Shown here piece by piece: positions 26,766 through 33,086 of a stretch of DNA of 64,000 nt. Under the pieces are notes generated by a model, which searched no databases, was not told the origin of the DNA, and worked only from the letters and a program-made list of their open reading frames with translations. Every line of letters begins with the position of its first letter. The stretch's first letter is position 1. Source of the DNA: Magnetospirillum sp. 64-120 (lineage in GTDB: Bacteria > Pseudomonadota > Alphaproteobacteria > Rhodospirillales > Magnetospirillaceae); the NCBI GenBank assembly GCA_001898825.1, contig MKVK01000046.1:231123-295122 (forward strand). Direction: 5' to 3'. Both the position numbers and the translations under genes were made by a program.

Positions 26766-27254
26766 ATGGCCGTCAACGGCAAGTCGATGTCCATCATCGT
26801 CACCAAGGGTTCGCTCGATTGGGCTTACCCGCCCTTCATCCTGGCCACCACCGCGGCGGCCATGGATCTGGACGTCACCCTGTTCTTCACCTTCTACGGC
26901 CTGACGCTTCTGAAGAAGAAGCTGGACCTGAAGGTCACCACCTTGGGCAACGCCGCCATGGAGATGCCCATGATGGGCGGCCACATGGCCATGCCCAACC
27001 TGATGGGGGCGCTGCCGGGCATGGATGCCATGGCCACCGCCATGATGAAGGATTTAATCAAGAAAAAGGGCGTGGCCTCGATCGAGGACTTGCGCGATGC
27101 CGCCGCCGATTGCGGGGTGCGCATGATCGCCTGCCAGATGACCATGGATTTGTTCGAATACAACCAGGCGGACATGATCGGCGGCATCGAGTATGCCGGC
27201 GCCGCCACCTATATCGAGACGGCCACCCAGTGCGACATCAACCTGTTCATCTAG
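26766..27254 (+). CDS. DsrE/DsrF-like sulfur-carrier family protein (DsrE2 type)
   Basis: Protein of 162 residues of the DsrE/F/H-like superfamily, involved in persulfide transfer. The N-terminus SIIVTKGSLDWAYPPFILATTAAAM and the mid-region GLTLLKKK follow the DsrE2 pattern. Candidate active Cys are Cys116 (ADCGV) and Cys123 (ACQMTMDLF), with Cys156 near the C-terminus. A Met-rich region lies at 65-94. The ATG follows GGGAGG. It opens a run with the ribbon-helix-helix, tusA and thioredoxin-like genes. DsrE2 partners with TusA in other sulfur oxidisers. Confidence 0.88.
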   Translation: MAVNGKSMSIIVTKGSLDWAYPPFILATTAAAMDLDVTLFFTFYGLTLLKKKLDLKVTTLGNAAMEMPMMGGHMAMPNLMGALPGMDAMATAMMKDLIKKKGVASIEDLRDAAADCGVRMIACQMTMDLFEYNQADMIGGIEYAGAATYIETATQCDINLFI

Positions 27255-27556
27255 AACCGGGGCCGGTCCCCGACTTTGGTGACGGGCCGCTGGCGCGTCT
27301 GTTCGGCCTGTGCAACCCCGAGCAGGCGCGGGCCTTCCTGCCCGAAAAACGCTCGGTCAGAATCCATGGCCATTCCACCACCATCCGCCTTGAACGGGCG
27401 TTCTGGACGGTGTTGGATGAGATGGCCAGGGAAGAGGGCGTCACCGCAAGCGCCCTCATCGCCCGCATCCACGACCATTGTCTGGTCACCAACGACAAGA
27501 ACCTGGCATCGTGTCTGCGGGTGGTTTGCCTTAAATATATCAATCTCGGCCAGTGA
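27230..27556 (+). CDS. Ribbon-helix-helix domain protein
   Basis: Small DNA-binding-type protein. From about residue 41 the RHH_4-like sequence SVRIHGHSTTIRLERAFW and ASALIARIHD gives the beta strand and two helices of a ribbon-helix-helix dimer. The start is uncertain: no ATG is in frame, and the only usable start I find is a GTG at 27230, which overlaps dsrE2 by 25 bases and gives 108 residues. The gene lies between dsrE2 and tusA, so it may regulate this operon. The binding site is unknown; the palindrome at 26718 is a candidate. Confidence 0.7.
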   Translation: MRHQPVHLEPGPVPDFGDGPLARLFGLCNPEQARAFLPEKRSVRIHGHSTTIRLERAFWTVLDEMAREEGVTASALIARIHDHCLVTNDKNLASCLRVVCLKYINLGQ

Positions 27557-27596
27557 AGCGGTCGGCCGCGACGCACATCTAGGAGAGGTCACGAAT

Positions 27597-27821
27597 ATGA
27601 GCACGGTTCTCGACGTCAAGGGTTTGAACTGCCCGCTGCCCATCCTGCGCACCAAGAAGGCCATCAAGGACATCGCGGTGGACGCCGTGCTGGAAGTGCA
27701 CGCCACCGATCCCGGTTCGGTCAAGGACATGGAAGCCTTCTGCAAGCAGACCGGCAACGAGTTGATGTCCACCGCCGAAGCCGGCGGCGTCTACACCTTC
27801 CAGATCAAGCGCAAGGGCTAG
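27597..27821 (+). CDS. tusA: Sulfur carrier protein TusA
   Basis: Small persulfide carrier of 74 residues with the diagnostic CPLPILRTKKA motif; the active Cys is residue 12. The C-terminal half has the family pattern DPGSVKDMEAFCKQTGN. TusA passes sulfur to partners such as DsrE-type proteins for tRNA thiolation, cofactor synthesis or sulfur oxidation. AGGAGAGG lies upstream of the ATG. Association with DsrE2 and a YeeE-type transporter suggests a role in handling imported sulfur. Confidence 0.95.
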   Translation: MSTVLDVKGLNCPLPILRTKKAIKDIAVDAVLEVHATDPGSVKDMEAFCKQTGNELMSTAEAGGVYTFQIKRKG

Positions 27822-27824
27822 GCC

Positions 27825-28190
27825 TTGCGCCTGCTTCCATCCCTGGCGGCACTGGTCGCGGCCCTGACCCTGACGGTCGGGGCCGTTCCTTCCCGTGCCG
27901 ATCAATTGGTGATGGTGGAAACCAAGGGCTGCGCCTGGTGCGCCAAGTGGCACCGCGAAATCGGCCCCATCTATCCCAAGACCGAGGAAGGACGGCGTCT
28001 GCCCCTGCGCGTGGTGCGCATGGAAGAGATGCCCGCCGACCTGCGGTTCTTGAAGCAATTGCGCTATGCCCCCACCTTCGTCGCCGTCGCCTGCGGGCGT
28101 GAAATCGGTCGGGTGACCGGTTACGGCGGCGACGACCTGTTCTGGGGCGAGCTGACGCAGATTTATCGCAAACTGCCCGCCACCTGCTGA
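27825..28190 (+). CDS. Exported thioredoxin-like protein (SoxS-like)
   Basis: Protein of 121 residues with a signal peptide (1 to about 25, SRADQ) and a thioredoxin-like CAWC motif (Cys36, Cys39) in ETKGCAWCAKWH. It resembles SoxS-type periplasmic thioredoxins that keep Sox sulfur-oxidation proteins reduced. A TTG start three bases after the tusA stop is used; no better start exists. Its place after tusA fits a sulfur operon. The Cys pair could also reduce other periplasmic disulfides. Confidence 0.8.
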   Translation: MRLLPSLAALVAALTLTVGAVPSRADQLVMVETKGCAWCAKWHREIGPIYPKTEEGRRLPLRVVRMEEMPADLRFLKQLRYAPTFVAVACGREIGRVTGYGGDDLFWGELTQIYRKLPATC

Positions 28191-28202
28191 ACGGAGGCTT
28201 CC

Positions 28203-28694
28203 ATGCGTCAATTCCTGCTGACTTTCGCGACCCTGCTGGCCGCGACGCCGGCCTTCGCCGCCGAAGGCACCTATGACCAATCCATGCTGGTTCCGGAAGT
28301 GGCGCTGAAGGCGGCGCAAGCGGCGCTGGACACCTGCCGCAAGAACGGCTGGCAGGCGGCGGTCGCCGTGGTCGACCGTGGCGGCAACACCCAGGTGATG
28401 CTGCGCGACCGTTATGCCGGCCCACACACCGTCGGAGTTGCCACCGGCAAGGCGTGGACCGCCGTCAGCTTCCGCACCGACACCACCGATCTGGTCAAGC
28501 TGACCGGTCCCGGCATGCCGCAGGCCGGCCTGCGCGACGTGCCCGGCGCCACCGTCATCGGCGGCGGCATCAAGATCGAAGCCGCCGGCGCCCTGATCGC
28601 CGGCATCGGCGTCAGTGGTGCGCCGGGCGGCGAATCCGACGACATCTGCGCCAAGGCCGGCGTGGCGGCGATCCGGGATCTGCTGGATTTCTAG
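28203..28694 (+). CDS. Exported GlcG/HbpS-like protein
   Basis: Protein of 163 residues with a signal peptide ending AFAAEG near residue 20. The rest is a GlcG/HbpS (Haem-degrading) domain: ALKAAQAALDTCRKNG, VAVVDRGGNTQVMLRDR, and GGGIKIEAAGALIAGIGVSG. Relatives bind heme or cobalamin or have unknown ligands. It follows the SoxS-like gene by 12 bp, with a ribosome site GGAGG, and is the last cistron of this run. Its link to sulfur metabolism is contextual. The stop codon is part of a TAGAGCGTG repeat word. Confidence 0.85.
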   Translation: MRQFLLTFATLLAATPAFAAEGTYDQSMLVPEVALKAAQAALDTCRKNGWQAAVAVVDRGGNTQVMLRDRYAGPHTVGVATGKAWTAVSFRTDTTDLVKLTGPGMPQAGLRDVPGATVIGGGIKIEAAGALIAGIGVSGAPGGESDDICAKAGVAAIRDLLDF

Positions 28695-28700
28695 AGCGTG
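28692..28700 (+). repeat. TAGAGCGTG repeat-boundary word, third copy
   Basis: Contains the stop codon of the GlcG/HbpS-like gene and precedes the bipartite repeat at 28731, the same arrangement as at 5474. Confidence 0.45.
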
Positions 28701-28730
28701 TCGGGTTCAGGCTGAAGCTTTCCTCTTTGG

Positions 28731-28792
28731 CCGTCACCCTCGGGCTTGACCCGAGGGTCCATGGATTGCCGGGTCAAGCCCTGCAATGACGA
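28731..28792. repeat. Second copy of the bipartite palindromic repeat, without spacer
   Basis: Two adjacent hairpin arms (28731-28761 and 28762-28792) match the layout of the element at 5521-5632, but the arms are back to back. The left stem is a perfect 9-bp stem with loop CTTGA; the right has one mismatch. It lies between the GlcG-like gene and the convergent M16 gene, where it could act as a two-way transcription end. Confidence 0.8.
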
Positions 28793-28827
28793 TGAAGGGG
28801 GACGCTTCCTGCAAACTCAGACAAACT

Positions 28828-30129
28828 CTAGGGGCTGGCGGTCACCCCTTCGGGCTGGCCGACCACCACCACCAACAGCTTTTGCGGGTCCAGCAGGCGC
28901 TTGGCGGCGGCCTTGACCTGATCCATGCTGACGCCCTCGATCAGGGCGTTGCGCTTTTCCAGGTAGTCGATGCCCAGATTGTTGGATTGCATGCTGACCA
29001 ACAATCCGGCGATGGCGGCGGTTGAGTCCAAGGACAGCGGGAACGACCCGGTCAGATAGGTCTTGGCGTCGGCCAGTTCGGTCTGGTCCGGGCCTTGTTC
29101 CGCCATGCGGGTCAGTTCCTGGGCGATCAGGTCCAGGGATTGCTTGATCTTGGCGTTCTGGGTGGCGACGCCGCCGACGACGATGCCGGTATGGTCCAGC
29201 GGCATCAGGTAGGAATAGACCGAATAGGCCAAGCCGCGCTTTTCGCGCACTTCCTCGGTCAGGCGCGAGGAAAAGCCGCCTCCGCCCAGGATGTAGTTCA
29301 TCACGTAAGCCGCATACCAATCCGGGTCGTCGCGCTTGATGCCGGGCAGGCCGAACACCGCGACGCTTTGGGGAATGGGGCGGCTTTCCACCAGAACCTT
29401 GCCGGTGGCGATTTGGGTGTTGGCCACCGTGATCGGCGGATGGCTGGCGGGCAATGCCCCGAAGGTCTTGTCCAGCAGCGGCGCCAGTTGATCCGGGGTG
29501 ATGTCGCCGACCACGCCGACGATCAGCCCCTGGCGCGACAGCCAGGTCTTGGCGTGGGTCTTCAGTTCGGCGGTTTTCAGCGCCTTGACGGCTTCGGGGG
29601 TGCCGTTGACCGGCCGGCCATAGGCGTGTTCGCCAAAGGCCGCCTTGTTCCACGCCCGTTGCGCCACCGCGTTGGGGTTCTGCAATTCGCGGGTCAGTCC
29701 GGCCAGGATCTGGCCGCGGATGCGTTCCACCGGTTCCTTGTCGAAGCGCGGCTGAGTGACGGCCAGACGGAACATTTCGAAGGCGGCATCGCGGTTTTCG
29801 GTCAGCGTCTTCAAGGAACCGGCCAACTGGTCGCGGCCGGCGTGGAAAACCAGACCGATGGACAAGTCTTCCAGACGGCCCTGGAAGGCCTGGGAATCAT
29901 AGGGACCGGCGCCTTCATCCAACAGGCTGGCCATCATGTTGGCCAGACCCGGCTTGGCTTCGACGGAGGATCCGCCGGCAAAGGCCACGTCCATGGCGAT
30001 GATGGGGTTGGCGTGGTCCTGGACCAGCCAGGCTTCGATGCCGCCGGGGCTGACCACCTTTTCCACGGTGACGGCGAAGGCCGGAGCCGGCAACAGCACC
30101 AGCAGGGCAAGCAGAAATTTCTTGATCAT
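28828..30129 (-). CDS. M16 peptidase family protein, non-catalytic partner
   Basis: Periplasmic insulinase-family protein of 433 residues with a signal peptide (1-19, APAFA). The position of the HxxEH zinc motif reads NMMASLLDEGAG, so it cannot bind zinc in the standard way. The C-terminal M16 domain keeps YVMNYILGGGGFSSRL and the R/Y motif. It starts on the ATG overlapping the stop of the active M16 gene, a usual two-gene arrangement in which the pair forms a heterodimer. The substrates are unknown. Confidence 0.92.
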   Translation of the reverse strand: MIKKFLLALLVLLPAPAFAVTVEKVVSPGGIEAWLVQDHANPIIAMDVAFAGGSSVEAKPGLANMMASLLDEGAGPYDSQAFQGRLEDLSIGLVFHAGRDQLAGSLKTLTENRDAAFEMFRLAVTQPRFDKEPVERIRGQILAGLTRELQNPNAVAQRAWNKAAFGEHAYGRPVNGTPEAVKALKTAELKTHAKTWLSRQGLIVGVVGDITPDQLAPLLDKTFGALPASHPPITVANTQIATGKVLVESRPIPQSVAVFGLPGIKRDDPDWYAAYVMNYILGGGGFSSRLTEEVREKRGLAYSVYSYLMPLDHTGIVVGGVATQNAKIKQSLDLIAQELTRMAEQGPDQTELADAKTYLTGSFPLSLDSTAAIAGLLVSMQSNNLGIDYLEKRNALIEGVSMDQVKAAAKRLLDPQKLLVVVVGQPEGVTASP

Positions 30130-31475
30130 TGGCGCACCTCTTGGGCGGCGGGCAGCAACAGGCCGGTGGCCGAGGCGTCGTCGTTCAACACGGCGCGGGC
30201 GGCGGCGTTGACCTGTTCGACGGTCACCGCATTGATGCGGTTGGGCCAGTCTTCCACGTCGGCGACGCTTTGGCCGGTGGTCAGCGCCTCGCCCAGCACG
30301 CGGGCGGCGGTGTGCAGCGAATCGCGGGCATAGACCACTTCCGCCTTCAGGTGGCTTTTGGCCCGGCGCAGTTCGTCCGGGGTGATGCCGTCCTTTCGGA
30401 CGCGGGCGATCTCGGCCTCGATGGCGGCCTGCAGCTTGTCCATGGCAACGCCGGGGCGTGGCGTGGCGTAGAAGGCGAAGGTGGTGGCGTCGAGCGCGCC
30501 GCTGTCATAGGAAGCGCCGGCCGCGGCGGCCAGGCCCTTTTCCACCACCAACGACTTGTACAGTCGGCTGGTGGCGCCACCCGACAGCACTTCCGACAGC
30601 ACTTCCAGGGCCGAAACTTCGGTCTTGTCGGTGGCGGAATGGGCGCTGGGGGCCAGATACAGGCGGCTCCACGACGGCTGTTTGACCCGCGAATCGCGCA
30701 AGGTCAACTGGCGGGCGCCCACTTGCGGCGGTTCCTCGGCGCGCAGACGCGGCGGGATGTCCTCGGGCTTCAGCGGGCCGTAATAGCGTTCGGCCAAGTC
30801 CATCACCTTGGCCGGATCGACGTCGCCGGCCACCACCAGGATGGCGTTGTTGGGGGCGTACCAGCGTTTGTAATAGGCCATGGCGTCGTCGCGGGTCAGC
30901 CCGGCCAGTTCGTCGGGCCAGCCGATGATCGGGCGGCGATAGGGATGGTTCAGGTAAAGCGCCGCTTCCAGCCGTTCATGCAGCAGGGCGCCGGGATCGT
31001 TGTCGGTGCGCGAGCGGCGTTCTTCCTTGACCACTTCCAGTTCCGACGTCACGTCCGCTTCCGCCAGCGTCAGGTTGCGCATGCGGTCGGCTTCCATCTT
31101 CATCACCAGTTCCAGGCGGTCGGCGGCGATGTTCTGGAAATAAGCGGTGTAGTCGGACGAGGTGAAGGCGTTGTCGCGGCCGCCGTTCCGGGCGACGATC
31201 TTCGAGAACTCGCCCGAGGCCACCTCTGGCGTGCCCTTGAACATCAGATGTTCCAGGAAATGGGCGATACCCGACTTGCCCGGCGTTTCGTCGGCGGCGC
31301 CGACCCGATACCACACCATGTGGCTGACGATGGGGGCGCGGTGGTTTTCCACCACCACCACCTGCAGTCCGTTGCCCAAGGTCTTGGTGACCGGGTTGAA
31401 CACCTGGGCCCGCGCCTGCAGGGCGAAGACGCTGAACAAAGCGGCCGTCGCCGCCCAAACCCGCAACCCGCGCAT
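30126..31475 (-). CDS. M16 zinc peptidase (insulinase family), catalytic
   Basis: Periplasmic or membrane-associated zinc protease of 449 residues. A signal peptide (about 1-23, LQARA) precedes the catalytic domain. The inverted zinc motif HFLEH (His72, Glu75, His76) is present with the third ligand Glu152 exactly 76 residues further. The C-terminal M16 domain follows. It is paired with a zinc-less paralogue by a four-base ATGA overlap, and it is the upstream gene of the two. It likely degrades peptides or misfolded envelope proteins. Confidence 0.95.
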   Translation of the reverse strand: MRGLRVWAATAALFSVFALQARAQVFNPVTKTLGNGLQVVVVENHRAPIVSHMVWYRVGAADETPGKSGIAHFLEHLMFKGTPEVASGEFSKIVARNGGRDNAFTSSDYTAYFQNIAADRLELVMKMEADRMRNLTLAEADVTSELEVVKEERRSRTDNDPGALLHERLEAALYLNHPYRRPIIGWPDELAGLTRDDAMAYYKRWYAPNNAILVVAGDVDPAKVMDLAERYYGPLKPEDIPPRLRAEEPPQVGARQLTLRDSRVKQPSWSRLYLAPSAHSATDKTEVSALEVLSEVLSGGATSRLYKSLVVEKGLAAAAGASYDSGALDATTFAFYATPRPGVAMDKLQAAIEAEIARVRKDGITPDELRRAKSHLKAEVVYARDSLHTAARVLGEALTTGQSVADVEDWPNRINAVTVEQVNAAARAVLNDDASATGLLLPAAQEVRQ

Positions 31476-31545
31476 GAAATCTCCGTCTCGCTGGCCTCGT
31501 GCCTTCGGGATATAGGCCCCGGGCGCGAAACCGGCAAGACACGGA

Positions 31546-31812
31546 TCAATCCCTGATCAATTTGTAATGTGCGGCTTCTTCGCTGTCGAAGCTGAGCAAC
31601 ACCTTGCCGGTGGCTGAATCGATGCACTGAAACGCGGTGCGTTCGGTACGCGAGCTGGGATCCCACAAGGCGTTGGTCATGGATGCCCGGCTAAGCCCGG
31701 CGATGGCCGGGGCGGCGCGTTCGCACTGGGCGACGCTGTCGAAGGAGACGTCAGGCGCGCTATAGGCGCACATGGGGCCGACGCAGGCGACGACCAGAGC
31801 GGTGACGGGCAT
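31546..31812 (-). CDS. Small conserved hypothetical protein
   Basis: Protein of 88 residues that I do not recognise. It has an apolar N-terminus (MPVTALVVACVGPMCAY) that may be a weak signal or anchor, and four Cys. AAGGAGA seven bases before the ATG supports expression. It lies between the M16 pair and the DUF3035 gene, in the same direction as both but separated from the latter by a terminator. Confidence 0.65.
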   Translation of the reverse strand: MPVTALVVACVGPMCAYSAPDVSFDSVAQCERAAPAIAGLSRASMTNALWDPSSRTERTAFQCIDSATGKVLLSFDSEEAAHYKLIRD

Positions 31813-31930
31813 GGCATTTCTCCTTCGTGGGGTGGGCTATGGGGAACCTCGTTGTGTGTCGCTTTCAGGACAGGTGGGCATGGTGCGCGCTGTCACCAAG
31901 ATGTAACGCAAGATTTGGGCCAGGATGGGC

Positions 31931-31965
31931 AAACAAAAACCCCCGAGGCGTGCCCCGGGGGTTTT
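31931..31965 (-). terminator. Terminator downstream of the DUF3035 lipoprotein gene
   Basis: Perfect 10-bp stem AAAACCCCCG/CGGGGGTTTT (31936-31945 with 31956-31965), 10-base loop. On the minus strand the tail continues TTTTTGTTT, so it ends the ribF-ileS-lspA-DUF3035 transcript. The A-tract makes it possibly bidirectional. Confidence 0.88.
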
Positions 31966-31988
31966 CGTCGTCGTAAGCCTTGATTTGC

Positions 31989-32573
31989 TTACCAGATGCC
32001 TTCTAGCATGCCGCGACGGCGGCGTTCGATGCGTGGCGTGTCGCCGGTGGACAAGGTGTTGCCCAGTGCCTGATTTTCGCGCAGACGCTGCGCTTCCTTG
32101 GCGGCGTCCAGCTGTTCGCCATAGCCCGGGCCATCCGGCTTGCGCCAGAACACCAGCTTGTCGGTGAACGACTTGTCGGCATCGGCCAACTGCTGGGTTT
32201 CCTTGTTCACCAGCATGCGGATGTCCGGGTTGATCTGTTCGGCCCCGGCCTTTTTCAGCAGGGCGACGTCGCCCTGGGTGCGGCCCTGGGTGGAAATGGG
32301 GGTGGTGGCGCGGGGGTTGCCGGTCAGCACTCGGCGGGCCTGGTCGCGCACATTGCCTTCCTGCGGGCGGTCGGCGCCCGGGGTCGGCGGACGCAGGGTG
32401 AAATCGGGCGGCAGGACCAAGGGGGCGCGGGACACCACCTGGAACTCGTCGGGCGGCGACTTGTCGTAGCCAAGCGCCCGCTTGGCTTCGGTGCAGCCGG
32501 ACAGGGCCAGGGGCGCGGCCAGCAGCAATGCTGCGACGCAAAGCGAACGGGGATGGAAGGTCATGCGCATCAT
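31989..32573 (-). CDS. DUF3035 lipoprotein
   Basis: Outer-membrane-type lipoprotein of 194 residues: signal sequence with lipobox ALSGC, then a conserved segment with KRALGYDKSPPDEFQVVSRAPL and VLPPDF...LRPPTPG, which I recall as DUF3035 (beta-barrel-assembly-like protein in alphaproteobacteria). It follows lspA, the signal peptidase that would process it, by four bases. Three Met codons cluster at the start (32573, 32570, 32564). No function known. Confidence 0.85.
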   Translation of the reverse strand: MMRMTFHPRSLCVAALLLAAPLALSGCTEAKRALGYDKSPPDEFQVVSRAPLVLPPDFTLRPPTPGADRPQEGNVRDQARRVLTGNPRATTPISTQGRTQGDVALLKKAGAEQINPDIRMLVNKETQQLADADKSFTDKLVFWRKPDGPGYGEQLDAAKEAQRLRENQALGNTLSTGDTPRIERRRRGMLEGIW

Positions 32574-32577
32574 GGGC

Positions 32578-33081
32578 TCAATTCTTATCCGAGTTCGGGC
32601 GGCTTAACAAGGAATCCAACACCAGCAGGATGGCGCCGATGGTAATGGCCGAATCCGCCAAATTAAAGGCGGGCCAGTGCCAGCCCATGGCGTGCACGTC
32701 CAAAAAGTCGGCCACCGCGCCCCAGCGCACCCGGTCGATCACGTTGCCCAAAGCGCCGCCGATGATCGAGCCCAGGGCCAGGGGCACCAGACGACCCTCG
32801 GCCTTTTTCATCCACACCAGCAAGACGACGACGATGACCACCGACAGCACCGACAGGGCGAGCGCGTTCCATTCGCCATGGTCGTTGAAGATGCCAAACG
32901 AAACACCGCGGTTCCAGGTCATCACCAGATTGAAGAACGGCGTCACTTCGATATTGGTGGGGGTATAGAACGGGGTGTCCGCCAACCCGTCCGGGCGCAT
33001 GACCTTTTCGACGATCAGCCATTTGGTCAGCTGGTCGAAAATCACCACCAGTGCCGCCAGGATCAGGCCCAGTTTGCGCAT
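32578..33081 (-). CDS. lspA: Lipoprotein signal peptidase II
   Basis: Inner-membrane aspartic peptidase cleaving signal peptides of diacylated prolipoproteins. The 167-residue protein has four membrane helices, with the catalytic Asp116 (NVIDRVRWG) and Asp143 (FNLADSAI). It follows ileS by five bases, the arrangement common in proteobacteria (ribF-ileS-lspA), and precedes a lipoprotein gene. ATG start. Confidence 0.97.
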   Translation of the reverse strand: MRKLGLILAALVVIFDQLTKWLIVEKVMRPDGLADTPFYTPTNIEVTPFFNLVMTWNRGVSFGIFNDHGEWNALALSVLSVVIVVVLLVWMKKAEGRLVPLALGSIIGGALGNVIDRVRWGAVADFLDVHAMGWHWPAFNLADSAITIGAILLVLDSLLSRPNSDKN

Positions 33082-33086
33082 GGGGG

